From the NCBI GenBank assembly GCA_023898685.1, contig CP060234.1, forward strand, positions 1,116,001-1,180,000: 64,000 bases of DNA, in the 5' to 3' direction. Positions 1 through 10,295 of this stretch are shown here, piece by piece. How positions within the stretch are numbered: position 1 is the stretch's first letter; each line of letters begins with the position of its first letter. The position numbers were made by a program, and so were the translations under genes. The DNA is from Phycisphaeraceae bacterium. Lineage in GTDB: Bacteria; Planctomycetota; Phycisphaerae; Phycisphaerales; UBA1924. The notes beneath the pieces are model-generated. The model saw only the letters and a list, made by a program, of their open reading frames with translations, had not been told where the DNA came from and made no database searches.

Positions 1-2
1 GG

Positions 3-1622
3 ACAGGGGCCGACTGGCGACTCGCGCTCGACCGCGGAAGGTTCGAGTCGCCCCTCACGCGTACCGCCATCGCCCACGCCGGCGCCGCGGCCGTGGAGGG
101 ACTGTTCGATCGCTATCGGCCCGGTGGCGTGTTCGACCTGTCGCTGCATCACCGGGCCGACGAGGCCTTCGAGGGGGAGGTTGCGCCCGCTTCGCTCGCG
201 GTCGAGACGCCGCGGGGTCGCGTCGAATTCGAGAAGGCCGAGGGCTCGGTCGCCTTCGGGCCCGGCGGCGGGACGCTGAACGGGCTGAAGCTCTCCTCAC
301 CCGGCACGACGATGCGGGCCTCGGGCGGCTGGCAGGTTACGGATGGAACGACCGGCCTCGACTTCACATTCGGCCTCGACACCCAGCAGTTCACCGATGC
401 CCTGCTGGGGCTCGCGCCCGACGAGGTGGGTTCGCTCTTCGACGCGTTGGGCGTGGGAGTCGACGGACCTGTCAGCATCGATGACCTCCGCCTGGTCGCC
501 GACACCGGCGACGCGGGCGGCATCGGGCGATTCCTGACGACCGGCGCCGCGACGCTGACGGGCGGGCGGCTGAACATCGGCGTGCCCGTGACCGATCTCG
601 ACGGCACGCTCCATTTCGAGGCGGGGCGCAACGACCCCGACACCGCACCAACCTACGCGCTCTCGCTCGAGGCCGACCGCTGGCGTCTGCACGGGCTCCG
701 CATGACGAACGGGCGTGCCGAGGTTCTCAGCGGGCGCGAGCCGGGGTCGGTGCTCGTCCCCGTGCTCACCGCCGACGTGCACGGCGGGCGATTCACGGGC
801 CGGGTGCGCATGGCCCAAGAGCCGAGCGCTGACGCGGACCTGGGGGCCGACAGTGACCGCCGCTATTGGTCCGACTTCCAGCTTGCCGAGGTGCGACTCG
901 CGCCGCTGCTCGAAGACGTGCGCGTGGGGGGCGATACTTCGCTCGCCGATGAGGTCCGCGAGGACGTGAGGGAGGCCTACGACGCCGACCTCTGGGACCA
1001 GTCGGCCGACCGCTCCAGGGGGCTCGTCAACGCCTCGTTCTCGCTCACCGGTTTCGTCGAATCCAAGACGGGCCGGCGGGGGAGAGGACGGATCATCGCC
1101 AGCGGCGGGCCCGTGGTGATGCTGCCCCTGCTCACGCCGCTGATCGAGTTCTCCAACCTCCGCCCGCCCATCGGCGATGAGTTGGGGATCGCGCTCGCCG
1201 ACCTGCACCTCGACGACGCGGGGGTGACCTTCGACGACATTGCCGTGTTCGGCGACAGCATCGAGCTGTTGGGGTACGGCGACATGACCTGGCCCGACGG
1301 CCGCCTCGATCTGCGCGTCCGCTCCAAGGCGGTCAGGCGCATCCCGGTCGTCTCGGCGATGGTCGAGACGGTCCGCGACGAGCTCCTGACCACCCACCTG
1401 ACCGGCCCGATCGGCGAGCCGACGATCAGCGCCGAGACCTTCGCCGGCACCCGACGGGTGATGGGCTCGCTGCTGGGCGGCGAGAACGGCGGCGGAGACC
1501 GGCTCCGCGAGATCGGGCGCAGCGCCGAGGCGGCTCGCCAGCGGCTCCGCCTCGCCTCGCAGATGCTCGACCGGGTCGGGGCCGAAGCGTTCAGCCCGCG
1601 ACCGGCGAATGATGTGCCATGA
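3..1622 (+). CDS. AsmA-like C-terminal domain protein, N-terminus cut by window edge
   Basis: The frame is open from the first bases of the window, so the gene begins upstream; the GTG at 93 is only the first start-like codon inside the window. The visible 540 or so residues are rich in beta-strand-like stretches. The last third, from about residue 340 (LTGFVESKTGRRGRG) through PTISAETFAGTRRVMGSLLGG, resembles the C-terminal part of AsmA/YhdP/TamB-type proteins, in which a repetitive beta structure is thought to bridge the periplasm for lipid movement or outer-membrane assembly. The stop overlaps the next start (ATGA at 1619-1622), which suggests translational coupling with the LOG-family gene. 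The family is called from fold-like patterns, so the exact subfamily is uncertain. Confidence 0.7.
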   Translation, partial: TGADWRLALDRGRFESPLTRTAIAHAGAAAVEGLFDRYRPGGVFDLSLHHRADEAFEGEVAPASLAVETPRGRVEFEKAEGSVAFGPGGGTLNGLKLSSPGTTMRASGGWQVTDGTTGLDFTFGLDTQQFTDALLGLAPDEVGSLFDALGVGVDGPVSIDDLRLVADTGDAGGIGRFLTTGAATLTGGRLNIGVPVTDLDGTLHFEAGRNDPDTAPTYALSLEADRWRLHGLRMTNGRAEVLSGREPGSVLVPVLTADVHGGRFTGRVRMAQEPSADADLGADSDRRYWSDFQLAEVRLAPLLEDVRVGGDTSLADEVREDVREAYDADLWDQSADRSRGLVNASFSLTGFVESKTGRRGRGRIIASGGPVVMLPLLTPLIEFSNLRPPIGDELGIALADLHLDDAGVTFDDIAVFGDSIELLGYGDMTWPDGRLDLRVRSKAVRRIPVVSAMVETVRDELLTTHLTGPIGEPTISAETFAGTRRVMGSLLGGENGGGDRLREIGRSAEAARQRLRLASQMLDRVGAEAFSPRPANDVP

Positions 1623-2749
1623 CCAAAGAACACCACAGACAGGAACTCGACCCCCCGGAGCGGCTTGACCCCGCCGACGAATCGGCGGCGCCGCCCGAGC
1701 GGGCTCTGCAGAAACGGGCGGAATTCCCCGACGTCCAGGGTGAGATCGACGCGCTCGTCAGCCGCTGCGCCGGCGCCGAGCCCGACGCCTTCCACGCCAA
1801 GCTCGTCCGCGAGCTGATCACCGCGGCCCTCAAGCTCATCCCCGACGGGCGCGACTCGGGCGAGCTCAAGCTCATGACCGCCGCAATGAAGGAGCTGCGC
1901 TACGCCTACCGCGTCTTCGGCGCCTACAGCCAGCCGCACAAGGTGACCATCTTCGGCTCGGCCCGCACCCCCGAGGACCACCCCGACTACCTCTCCGCGG
2001 TCGAGTTCAGCCGGCGGATGGCCGAGGCGGGATGGATGTCGATCACCGGCGCGGGCGATGGCATCATGAAGGCCGGCCACGTGGGCCCCGGCCGCAAGGC
2101 GAGCTTCGGCGTCGCGATCCGCCTGCCGTTCGAGACCACCGCCAACGAGGTGATCGTCGACGACGAGAAGCTCATCCACTTCAAGTATTTCTTCACCCGC
2201 AAGCTCATCTTCCTGAGCCAGGCGGAGGCGGTCGTCTGCTTCCCGGGCGGCTTCGGCACGATGGACGAGGCGTTCGAGACGCTCACGCTCGTGCAGACCG
2301 GCAAGGCGAGCATGATCCCGATCGTCATGGTCGAGGGCCAGGGCCCGACCGCGGGCTACTGGGCCGGCTTCCGCAGGTTCATCGAGCAGGAGCTTCTCAC
2401 GCGCGGCTGGGTGAGCCCCGAGGACCCGGGGCTGTTCTACAACGCCGAGTCGGCGGATGACGCGGCCAACCACGTGCTCCAGTTCTACCGCAACTACCAC
2501 TCGTCCCGCTACGTGCGCGACGACATGGTCATCCGCGTCCAGCACCGCCTGACCGACGAGGCGATCGAGCGGCTCAACGACGAGTTCGCGGTGCTGGTCA
2601 AGTCGGGGCGCATCCACCAACGCGGCGCCTTCGACGAAGAAACCGACCACCGTCGCCTGCCCCGCATCGTCTTCGCCCACACCCGCCACAAGTTCGGCCT
2701 CATCCGGCGCCTGATTGAGCGGATCAACGCGCTGCCCACCGCCGACTGA
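1619..2749 (+). CDS. LOG-family (TIGR00730-type) Rossmann-fold nucleotide hydrolase
   Basis: A 376-residue protein. Residues about 209-217 read PGGFGTMDE, the PGGxGTxxE signature of the LOG ('lysine decarboxylase'-like) family, whose members cleave nucleoside 5'-monophosphates such as cytokinin ribotides or AMP to free base and ribose phosphate. A second hallmark, GSARTPEDHPDY, begins the Rossmann fold near residue 117, followed by TGAGDGIMKAG. The roughly 110 residues before the fold and about 100 after it make this longer than the compact LOG proteins of about 200 residues, so it belongs to a larger-subunit type. It shares a 4-nt overlap with the AsmA-like gene. Substrate cannot be judged from sequence. 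It is presumably cytoplasmic. Confidence 0.85.
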   Translation: MTKEHHRQELDPPERLDPADESAAPPERALQKRAEFPDVQGEIDALVSRCAGAEPDAFHAKLVRELITAALKLIPDGRDSGELKLMTAAMKELRYAYRVFGAYSQPHKVTIFGSARTPEDHPDYLSAVEFSRRMAEAGWMSITGAGDGIMKAGHVGPGRKASFGVAIRLPFETTANEVIVDDEKLIHFKYFFTRKLIFLSQAEAVVCFPGGFGTMDEAFETLTLVQTGKASMIPIVMVEGQGPTAGYWAGFRRFIEQELLTRGWVSPEDPGLFYNAESADDAANHVLQFYRNYHSSRYVRDDMVIRVQHRLTDEAIERLNDEFAVLVKSGRIHQRGAFDEETDHRRLPRIVFAHTRHKFGLIRRLIERINALPTAD

Positions 2750-2759
2750 ACGAACCGAC

Positions 2760-3626
2760 ATGCCGCGGCCGGCCTGGCTCATCCTGATGCTCGCGTGCAC
2801 CGCAGGATGCGGCGGGCCGAGATCGGAGACGGCGCCCGAGCCTCTCGTACCGCTGGCGCCGTCCCGGGTTGGATTAGAGGCGCGCGTGTGGAAGATCGAC
2901 GCGGTGGGCGGCCCCCTGCTCGCCGCGCTCGCCCCGATCGCGATCGCCGACGAGGACCGGGCCGACCTGGGCCGCGATCGCTGGCGGCGGGCAGGGTTCC
3001 GCCTGGTGATGGTCCCCGCATCGCTCGCCGAGTCGATCGAGGCCGACCTGCCGCACGCGGACGCGATGCGTCGGGTTGAACTGGGTCAGCCGACCCGCTG
3101 GATGCCACTCGCATCATCCGCGGTGCCCCCCGGCACGCCGCTGCGGACCGCGAGCGGCGACCGTCGGGCGCCCGACGGCCGGCTCGAGCTGCTCGTCCGG
3201 GCCTGGGCCGAACCCTCGCTCCGCGACGACCGGGCGTTTCGGGTCGAACTCGCGGTCGGGTCACTGTCCCCCCAACCCGCCCGGCCGCGCGAGGTCTTCG
3301 CCGGGCTGCTGCGCAGCGTTTCGATCCCTGAGGGCCTGGCGCTGGTGGTGCTCCCTGCGCCGCCCGAGGAAGAATGGACCGAGCCCGCCCCGATCGCCGA
3401 CTCCGACGCGGGCGAGGTCGGCCCGGAGCAGGCGGCCCCGGTGGCGCCCGGCGGCCTCGCACCGCTCCCCGTCCCCGGGGCGAACGACAGCATGCCGACC
3501 CAGGGCCCCGCGCCCCCTGAAGCCAGGTCGGTTGGCGAGACGCTGCTCATCACGCCCCCTGTGCTGGGGCCCAGGCCCCTGCCCGCCCGGCGTGAGGTGC
3601 TCGTGCTCATCCCCCGCTGGCCCTGA
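2760..3626 (+). CDS. Predicted lipoprotein of unknown function
   Basis: The start at 2760 is chosen because it gives a lipoprotein signal: MPRPAWLILMLACTAGC, with a TAGC lipobox ending at Cys17. The longer open frame from 2715 would overlap the upstream gene and bury this signal. The mature part (about 270 residues) has no family I recognise. It begins with a segment RVGLEARVWKIDAVGGPLLAALAP and ends in a Pro/Ala/Glu-rich stretch before a hydrophobic tail (VLVLIPRWP). It lies 10 nt after the LOG-family gene and 35 nt before the exchanger gene, so it could be part of one transcript. Role unknown. Confidence 0.6.
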   Translation: MPRPAWLILMLACTAGCGGPRSETAPEPLVPLAPSRVGLEARVWKIDAVGGPLLAALAPIAIADEDRADLGRDRWRRAGFRLVMVPASLAESIEADLPHADAMRRVELGQPTRWMPLASSAVPPGTPLRTASGDRRAPDGRLELLVRAWAEPSLRDDRAFRVELAVGSLSPQPARPREVFAGLLRSVSIPEGLALVVLPAPPEEEWTEPAPIADSDAGEVGPEQAAPVAPGGLAPLPVPGANDSMPTQGPAPPEARSVGETLLITPPVLGPRPLPARREVLVLIPRWP

Positions 3627-3661
3627 GGGGTCCCCCGCCTCCCTACCGTTGCGATCGCGCC

Positions 3662-4741
3662 ATGCCGAAGCTTGTCCCCGTCATCCTGTTCGCGCTCACG
3701 CTCGCGCTCGGCGCGTTCATGGTGATCGGCGTTGAGGATGAAGGCCGGGTCGCGATCAGCACAGCCATGCTCGCGGTGGCGCTTGTCCTGCTCGTGTTCG
3801 GGGCCGATTTCCTGGTTCACGGGGCCGTCGTGCTCGCCCGCCAGCTCGGCGTCTCGGCGTTCTTCATCGGCGTCACCGTCGTCGCGTTCGGCACCAGCGC
3901 CCCCGAACTCGCCGCGTCGGTCGGGGCGGCCGCCCGCGCCAAGGGCGAACTCGCGATCGGCAATGTGCTCGGCTCCAACATCGCGAACATCTGCCTCATC
4001 CTGGGCGTCACCGCGCTGATCAAGCCCATCCCCGTCGACCGATCGATCTGGCGTGTCGACGCGCCGATCATGCTGCTCGTCACCGTCCTCGCCTCGTTCA
4101 GCGTGCTCGACTACTACATCAACCCGGCCGCGACGATCGGCCGGATCGATGGCGTCCTTCTCGTGCTGGGTCTGGTCGCCTACGTCTGGTACAACGCCAA
4201 GGCGGGCAAGATCAACCCCGAGGAGGTCGAGCACGAGGTCGAAATCGAGCTCTCCGGCAGCACGGGTGAGACGCCCCCCGGCGCCCGGCTGCTCACGAAG
4301 AGCGTTCCGGCGCTGCTCGTCGCCTTCGGGCTCGCGGGGCTGATCGTCGGGGCCGAGCTGCTCGTCGATGGCGCGACGACGATCGCCTCGGAGATTGGCG
4401 TCTCCGACGCGATCATCGGGCTCACCGTCGTCGCCCTGGGCACCAGCATCCCCGAGCTCGTCTTCTCGGCCCGGGCCGCGATGAAGGATCACCCCGAGAT
4501 CGCCATCGGCAACATCATCGGGTCGAACGTCTTCAACCTGCTCAGCGTGCTGGGCATCGCAGCCCTCGTCCGCCCGCTCGCGGTTCCGTCCGAGGCGGCC
4601 CACCGCGACATCTGGGTCGTCATGGGCGCCACCGCCCTCTGCCTGCTGATGATGAAATCGCAGCGACGCGTCAACCGGCTCGAGGGCGCCGCCCTGGTGC
4701 TGGGCTACGCGGTCTACACGGGGTACCTCTATCTGGCCTGA
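3662..4741 (+). CDS. Na+/Ca2+ exchanger (CaCA family, YrbG-like)
   Basis: A 359-residue inner-membrane antiporter. Two inverted alpha-repeats are plain: GTSAPELAASVGA at about residues 77-89 followed by GNVLGSNIANICLILG, and GTSIPELVFSARA at about 260-272 followed by GNIIGSNVFNLLSVLG. The GTSxPE and GSN segments carry the acidic and polar residues that coordinate cation in this family. About ten hydrophobic helices flank a charged central loop (residues ~180-205, KAGKINPEEVEHEVEIELSG). Size and architecture match bacterial YrbG/MaX-type calcium/sodium antiporters. Whether K+ is co-transported cannot be told from sequence. Confidence 0.93.
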   Translation: MPKLVPVILFALTLALGAFMVIGVEDEGRVAISTAMLAVALVLLVFGADFLVHGAVVLARQLGVSAFFIGVTVVAFGTSAPELAASVGAAARAKGELAIGNVLGSNIANICLILGVTALIKPIPVDRSIWRVDAPIMLLVTVLASFSVLDYYINPAATIGRIDGVLLVLGLVAYVWYNAKAGKINPEEVEHEVEIELSGSTGETPPGARLLTKSVPALLVAFGLAGLIVGAELLVDGATTIASEIGVSDAIIGLTVVALGTSIPELVFSARAAMKDHPEIAIGNIIGSNVFNLLSVLGIAALVRPLAVPSEAAHRDIWVVMGATALCLLMMKSQRRVNRLEGAALVLGYAVYTGYLYLA

Positions 4742-4844
4742 TTGGCGGGGAAAGCGGCGTATCCAGGCGATCCCTGTCCTGGCGGAGCGACCGGTACGAA
4801 TCGCGCCCGTGCCGTACCATCCTCGCATGACCGAAGGCGAGCCC

Positions 4845-6479
4845 ATGACCCCGGAAGAACGAGCGAGCGTCGCGATCGAGTCCGTCCGCCTCGTCGTCGG
4901 CATGGAGATCCACGTCGAGCTCGCCACCGCGAGCAAGATGTTCGCCCGCGTCGCGAGCCCCGCCGCGCCCGTCCTCGCAGGAAACGCCGCGGCCGAGCCC
5001 GCGCCCAACACGCTCATCGACCCAATCGTCCTCGCCCTGCCGGGCTCGCTTCCTGGGCTCAACCGCCGCGCCGTCGAGCTGTCCATCCTCGTGGGCCTTG
5101 CGCTCAACTGCCGCATCGCCGACGAGACCAAGTGGGATCGAAAGAGCTACACCTACCCCGACCTGCCCAAGGGCTATCAGATCAGCCAGTACGACCTGCC
5201 CCTCTGCTACGACGGGCACGTCGAAGTGCCCCCGCTGGGCGAGCGGGGCGAGTTCGACCCCTCCGGCGAGATCACACGCGTCGGCATCATCCGCGCCCAC
5301 CTCGAAGAGGACGCCGGCAAGCTCAGCCACGAAGCCCCGGGCGGCGTCGCCATCGACGGGTCCCTCGTCGACCTCAACCGCGCCGGCACGCCCCTGCTCG
5401 AGATCGTCACCCAGCCCGACATCCGCTCGGCCGAGCAGGCCGTCGCGTTCTGCCGCCTGCTCCGCACCGTCTGCCGCTTCGTCGGCGCGACCGAGGGCGT
5501 GATGCAGCGGGGGCACATGCGGTTCGAGCCCAATATCAACTGCGTGCTCATGCTCGAGGGCGGGCGGACCGTCACGACCCCGATCGTCGAGGTCAAGAAC
5601 CTCAACAGCTTCCGCGCCGTCGCCGCCGCGATCGAGCACGAGCTGGCCGAGCAGCCCAAGCGCTGGCGTGCCGACGGCCGGGTCATGGGCCCCGGCGCCA
5701 AGACCACCCGCGGATGGGACGACGCCAAGGGCGTGACGTTTACCCAGCGCGAGAAGGAAGACGCCCACGACTACCGCTACTTCCCCGACCCCGACATCCC
5801 GACGCTCGAGGTGAGCCGGGTGTGGGTCGGCGAGATCGGGGCGACCCTGCCCGAGCTCCCACTCGCCCGCCTGCGCCGCTGGCACGACGACCTGGGCCTC
5901 GACCCCGCCGACGGCATGACACTCGTCGAGGAGCGCCGAGATGCCGAGCTGTTCGATGAGGCTGTCAACGCGGCGGTGCAGGCTGGCCTCGCCCGCGACC
6001 GCGCCGGCAAGGCGGTGTCCAACGTCGTGCTCCAGCACATGGCGAGGCTGGCCAACGAGCGATCGAAGCAGATCGGGGACCAGGCCGAGGACGGCTCCGG
6101 CGGTGGGCCCGTTCTGATCTCGGGCCTGGGCTTGTCCGCGAAACAGATCGCCTCGATCGCCAAGCTCAGGGAAGACGACGCGATCCAGGCATCGAACGCC
6201 GGCAAGCTCGTCGAAAGGCTCGCCGACCCCGCCTATGCCGACCGCGACGCCGAGGCCGTCGCCGAATATGAGGGCTGGCTGATCGTCCGCGACGAGGGGG
6301 CGATGGCCGCCTGGATCGACGAGGTGATCGCCGCGAATCCCTCAATCGTCGAGCAGATCCGGGGCGGCAAACAGCAGGCCGCGGGCCGGCTCATCGGCGA
6401 GGTGATGAAGAAGAGCGGTGGCTCGGCCGATGCGAAGGCGGTGCGGGAGATGCTGCTGGAGCGGATCGGTTCGGACTGA
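4845..6479 (+). CDS. gatB: Asp-tRNA(Asn)/Glu-tRNA(Gln) amidotransferase subunit B
   Basis: GatB is the tRNA-binding kinase subunit of the GatCAB complex, which converts Glu-tRNA(Gln) or Asp-tRNA(Asn) to the amidated form. The N-terminal signature VVGMEIHVELATASKMF, the central PNINCVLM segment and a C-terminal YqeY-like tail (GGKQQAAGRLIGEVMKKSGG) are all present. Length of about 544 residues is slightly longer than the usual ~475-500. In-frame ATGs exist at 4809, 4827 and 4845; I favour 4845 because a GAAGG lies 8 nt upstream, but the first two cannot be excluded. gatA and gatC are not in the window. Confidence 0.93.
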   Translation: MTPEERASVAIESVRLVVGMEIHVELATASKMFARVASPAAPVLAGNAAAEPAPNTLIDPIVLALPGSLPGLNRRAVELSILVGLALNCRIADETKWDRKSYTYPDLPKGYQISQYDLPLCYDGHVEVPPLGERGEFDPSGEITRVGIIRAHLEEDAGKLSHEAPGGVAIDGSLVDLNRAGTPLLEIVTQPDIRSAEQAVAFCRLLRTVCRFVGATEGVMQRGHMRFEPNINCVLMLEGGRTVTTPIVEVKNLNSFRAVAAAIEHELAEQPKRWRADGRVMGPGAKTTRGWDDAKGVTFTQREKEDAHDYRYFPDPDIPTLEVSRVWVGEIGATLPELPLARLRRWHDDLGLDPADGMTLVEERRDAELFDEAVNAAVQAGLARDRAGKAVSNVVLQHMARLANERSKQIGDQAEDGSGGGPVLISGLGLSAKQIASIAKLREDDAIQASNAGKLVERLADPAYADRDAEAVAEYEGWLIVRDEGAMAAWIDEVIAANPSIVEQIRGGKQQAAGRLIGEVMKKSGGSADAKAVREMLLERIGSD

Positions 6480-6580
6480 TCCTCCGGCCGCGCCGCGTGG
6501 CTGAATCACACACGACGAGCCGCTCGCGACCGATAAGGCTTCGATTTCGCCCGCCCAACGCTACACCCTCAAGTCGATCA

Positions 6581-6609
6581 TTGACACACCAAAAGGTCCT
6601 GGATAAATT
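6581..6609 (+). promoter_or_regulatory. Sigma-70-type promoter for the secreted protease gene
   Basis: A perfect -35 TTGACA (6581-6586), a 17-nt spacer and a -10 TAAATT (6604-6609) lie 56 nt before the ATG at 6666, in an AT-richer stretch than the surroundings. It is the best housekeeping-type promoter seen in the window. Confidence 0.7.
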
Positions 6610-6665
6610 CGTGCTTTTCTGCATGAATGCGCCGGCCAGGCCGGCCCGCGAGAGAGGGACAACAG

Positions 6666-9092
6666 ATGAAGAACGCTGGATTCGCCGGGCTCGGCTGCTG
6701 TGCTTTTGTTCTGGCCGCCACCGGTCCGGCAAACGCCGGCGAGATCTTCCCGACGCCCACCGCGACCGTCGACGTCGTTCCGACGCAGGTTTTCGTCCCG
6801 GTCTTCCGCCCCGGGGCGCTCCTTGCCGACGAGGCCATCATCCCGCCGAGCCATCCCCCGTTCGACCAGATCCCGCCGATGCCGCTGCCCAACCCCGACT
6901 GGGACATCCCGGACAACCTGGGAGGGCCCGGCGATGCGGTGATGTACGACCAGCGGACCGGCCAGACCTTCGTGACCCCGTTCTACGCGCTCGGCCTTGT
7001 CGGCGGCGAGCGGGGCGGATCGAACTACGTCGGGGCGGACGGCGACGCCGGGTGGGAGGACGTCTACGGACTCCGCGGCTTCAGCTCGATGACCGTCATC
7101 CCCGACTCGACCATCAACCTCCATCCCTGGCGCATGAACACCAAGCTGGTGATGGAGTTCGTCGACTCGGGCAATGGCGCCCGCTCCTACTTCGTCGGCT
7201 CGGGCGGGATGCAGGACGCCGAGGTCGTGCTCACCGCCGGCCACTGTGTCTATGAACGGGGCAACGACTCCACCGGCGCCGACTTTGGCTTCGCCAGCCG
7301 CATCTGGGTCTACCCGGGCTGGGACGGCGAGGGCCAGACCCTGGGAACGCCGGGCGTGCTCCAGTGGTACGGCTGGGGGCAGAGCGAGGGCCTCGCCACG
7401 TCCACGGGCTGGACGGTCGACGGCAATTTCGACTGGGACATGGGGCTCATCCGCATCGACCGGGCCGTCGGCATGCTCACCGGGTGGTACGCCTGGCGCT
7501 GGGGCAACGACTGCACGACGCGCTTCTACTACAACGCGTCGTATCCCGCCGAGTACTGCGGCCAGCCCGGCCTGCACAACGGTCGCGACATGTACTACTG
7601 GGCCGGCCACTTCGATTCCTGCCCCGGCAACCAGATGCGCCTCAACACCACCGCGGGCTGCTTCACCACCGGCTGGGGCGGCATGAGCGGGTCGAACGCC
7701 TACGACCTCGAGGGCAGCACGCGCAGCGCCCACAGCGTCTCGTCCAACAGCAACCGCGCCGACGAGACCAACTACTGCACCATGTGGGAGAGCTTCAAGA
7801 ACTACATCGTCGACACGTTCGAGCCCGTCGCGCGCGGGACCTCGTTCGATCTCCAGTCGCTCCAGACCCGCTACGCCGAATCCGTCGTCGACGCCGGCGG
7901 GCAGCTCACCGGCGGCGGCTGCGAGATGCCCAACCCGACCAACGCCGATCCGGGCAGCGGCACCTACTCCATCACCATCTACCTCTCGGCCAACAACAGC
8001 ATCACGACCGCCGACACGCCGCTCGGGTACGGCAACTACACGTGGGACTACGCGCCGATGCAGAACGTACACCTGAACCTGGGCGGGATCACGATCCCGT
8101 CGAACACGCCGTCGGGCACCTACTGGATCGGCGTCATGCTCGACAACGGGCAGGACGCCAACAACGCCAACAACGACGCCAGCCTCTGGGACGCCCACCA
8201 GGTCGTCGTCACCGGCTACGCCGACCCGAGGGCCAACTCCTGCACCGCCCCCAACGGCACGTTCTACCACGGCGACACCATCGGCGTGGGCTACAACGTC
8301 ACCAACTCGGGCGGCGACCCGTCGAACAACGTCACGGTCGACGTCTACGCGTCCACCAACACGATCATCACGCCGATCGACATCCCGCTCGGCTCGGTCG
8401 ACATCGGAACGCTCACCGCCGGCCAGACGAAGACCGGCACGCTCGATGTGACCCTCCCCGCGGCGCTGAACGGCAACTACTACATCGGGTACATCGTCAA
8501 CTCCAGCGACGACGCCAATCTGGGGAACAACACCGCGTACGACAGCACCGCGATCTCGGTCAGTGGACGCTCCGATCTCCGTGTGGTGAGAGTCCTCGTC
8601 TATTACACCTGGGCTGCTCAGGGCGGAACGCTCCAGTTCGAGGTTGACCTCATCAACGACGGCACGATCGGCTCGGGTCCGTACATCGTCGACGCCTACG
8701 CCTCCACCGACACGACCATCACGCCCGCCGACACGCCGATCGGATCGTTCGACTATTACAGCCTCGGGGCCCACGCGACCTATGTCAGCGCCCCCACGGC
8801 CGACATCCCCCCCGACCTCGCGCCGGGCGACTACTACCTCGGCGTCATCGTCTCGCCGGGGATCAACGAGACCAACCTCTCCAACAACACCATGGGGGAG
8901 AACTTCACGTTCGAGGTCATCGAGTGCCCCGCCGACCTCAACAAAGACGGCCTTCAGGATCTCCAGGACATCATCCTGTTCGGAAGCATGTTCCAGGGAC
9001 AGGGCCCCGCGGTCGACTACGACGACAACGGCGTCTGGGATCTCCGCGACATCATCGCGTTCATCGACTACTTCCTCGCGGGGTGCCGGTAA
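6666..9092 (+). CDS. Secreted V8-like serine protease with C-terminal GC-type dockerin
   Basis: An 808-residue exported protein. The ATG at 6666 is chosen because AGAGGGA lies just upstream and it begins directly with a signal peptide ([21 protein letters not shown]). A trypsin/V8-like fold follows with a visible triad: His193 in LTAGHC, Asp258 in DWDMGLI and Ser341 in GMSGS. Residues ~410-740 hold three repeated Asn-rich beta domains resembling CARDB-type cell-adhesion modules ([16 protein letters not shown] and [16 protein letters not shown] are clear repeats). The last ~55 residues (from [15 protein letters not shown] to FLAGCR) are a dockerin-like pair of Asx-rich calcium loops ending in the Gly-Cys typical of planctomycete 'GC-type' dockerins. 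Substrate is unknown. Confidence 0.85.
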   Translation: MKNAGFAGLGCCAFVLAATGPANAGEIFPTPTATVDVVPTQVFVPVFRPGALLADEAIIPPSHPPFDQIPPMPLPNPDWDIPDNLGGPGDAVMYDQRTGQTFVTPFYALGLVGGERGGSNYVGADGDAGWEDVYGLRGFSSMTVIPDSTINLHPWRMNTKLVMEFVDSGNGARSYFVGSGGMQDAEVVLTAGHCVYERGNDSTGADFGFASRIWVYPGWDGEGQTLGTPGVLQWYGWGQSEGLATSTGWTVDGNFDWDMGLIRIDRAVGMLTGWYAWRWGNDCTTRFYYNASYPAEYCGQPGLHNGRDMYYWAGHFDSCPGNQMRLNTTAGCFTTGWGGMSGSNAYDLEGSTRSAHSVSSNSNRADETNYCTMWESFKNYIVDTFEPVARGTSFDLQSLQTRYAESVVDAGGQLTGGGCEMPNPTNADPGSGTYSITIYLSANNSITTADTPLGYGNYTWDYAPMQNVHLNLGGITIPSNTPSGTYWIGVMLDNGQDANNANNDASLWDAHQVVVTGYADPRANSCTAPNGTFYHGDTIGVGYNVTNSGGDPSNNVTVDVYASTNTIITPIDIPLGSVDIGTLTAGQTKTGTLDVTLPAALNGNYYIGYIVNSSDDANLGNNTAYDSTAISVSGRSDLRVVRVLVYYTWAAQGGTLQFEVDLINDGTIGSGPYIVDAYASTDTTITPADTPIGSFDYYSLGAHATYVSAPTADIPPDLAPGDYYLGVIVSPGINETNLSNNTMGENFTFEVIECPADLNKDGLQDLQDIILFGSMFQGQGPAVDYDDNGVWDLRDIIAFIDYFLAGCR

Positions 9093-9343
9093 CGGTCGGA
9101 CTCGCGGCTCGTCGCCGCGACGTTGTCATCCAGGGTGGGCGGGGCGGAGCGCCATCCGCGGTGGGGCAGACCGGCATCACGCCGCCACGCGGCGGCGGCG
9201 GCAATCTCGCTCGATGCCCTCGCCGGCCCCCCCTGTCCATGTGTCAAGTATTTGATGCCGACGCCACGGTGTGGTACCTTGAGCCGTCATCGGCACGGCA
9301 TTCGTCGGATCGCCGGCTCGGGCACATATCCGAGGGCCCAGTC
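9093..9343. other. Intergenic gap with a possible promoter
   Basis: No gene is supported here. A possible -35 TTGATG at 9252-9257 and -10 TACCTT at 9275-9280 with a 17-nt spacer point toward the prepilin-like gene at 9344. The -10 is weak and this is a tentative call. Confidence 0.3.
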
Positions 9344-10225
9344 ATGCGGCACAAGGGTTTCACCCTCATCGAACTGCTCGTCGTCATCGCGATCATCGCG
9401 CTGCTCATCGGCATCCTCCTCCCGGCGCTCGGCAAGGCGCGCGAGTCGGCCCGACGGCTCCAGTGCAACACCAACCACCGCACGCTCATGCAGGCCACCT
9501 CGATGTACGGCGACTCCAACGACGGGCACCTGCCCGACTGCAACTGGGCCGGCACCCGGCGGTGGGACGACAACTCCTACGCCCGCGGCTGGCTCTACCA
9601 CCCGATGGTCCTCGAGGTCGCCGTGGGCTATCGCGGCCTGCTGGGCGACGGGCACAGCTACACGCTCAAGGGCCCCGAGTCGGGCGTGATCTGGGAGTAC
9701 CTCGACGGCCCCACCACCACCATCGACTTCAACGGCGACTGGGACGAGGGTCAGCAGCACGTCGACGCCTTCCGACGCGTCCGCGACTGGGCCCGTGAAC
9801 CCTCCGTCGGCGTCGGCACGCCGATCGCCGAGGTCTACCGCTGCCCCTCCGACATCGATGAGGAAAGCTGGGTGCGCCTCCAGAAGCTCACCAGCTACCA
9901 GATGAACGGGGCCGTGCGCAGCTTCGGCGAGAACATCCCTTCCTATCGCTTCGATCAGATGAGGACCGATTCGATCATCTACTGGGGCGCCCGCGAGGAC
10001 CCCGACTACTCGTACTCATGGAACGACGGTTCGAGCTTTCCCTACGAGAACGACACGGGTCTGACCGACCGCCACGGCGAGGGCGCCCCCGTCGGCGTGG
10101 TCGACGGCTCGACACGCTGGGTGACCCACCAGGAGTACTCGACATGGGCCGCGAGATCTCCAGACCCTTCCCTGAATAAGCCCAACCCGCTCTGGTGCGA
10201 CCCGTTCTCGCCGACGGGGGAGTGA
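9344..10225 (+). CDS. Prepilin-type N-terminal cleavage/methylation protein
   Basis: A 293-residue protein. The ATG at 9344 places [18 protein letters not shown] at the N-terminus: a short basic leader, the prepilin peptidase cleavage site after Gly5, the conserved Glu at mature position 5 and a hydrophobic helix (to about residue 27). This is a type IV pilin/type II secretion pseudopilin-like start. The rest is a large soluble domain ending in a '[12 protein letters not shown]' motif much like those of the abundant planctomycete H-X9-DG/DUF1559-type pilin-like proteins. The frame is open further upstream but that stretch has no coding character. It stands alone, without secretion-machinery genes nearby. 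Confidence 0.85.
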   Translation: MRHKGFTLIELLVVIAIIALLIGILLPALGKARESARRLQCNTNHRTLMQATSMYGDSNDGHLPDCNWAGTRRWDDNSYARGWLYHPMVLEVAVGYRGLLGDGHSYTLKGPESGVIWEYLDGPTTTIDFNGDWDEGQQHVDAFRRVRDWAREPSVGVGTPIAEVYRCPSDIDEESWVRLQKLTSYQMNGAVRSFGENIPSYRFDQMRTDSIIYWGAREDPDYSYSWNDGSSFPYENDTGLTDRHGEGAPVGVVDGSTRWVTHQEYSTWAARSPDPSLNKPNPLWCDPFSPTGE

Positions 10226-10295
10226 CCCCGGCCGGGTGCGCCCGACGGAACAACACACACCGCGCTAGGGTTCTCCGAAAACCAAGGAGAACCCC

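Noticed and set aside
3086..5131. A 681-residue minus-strand frame over the lipoprotein, exchanger and gatB
   Set aside because: Crosses three genes with clear families on the other strand; Asp/Arg/Gly-rich shadow composition.
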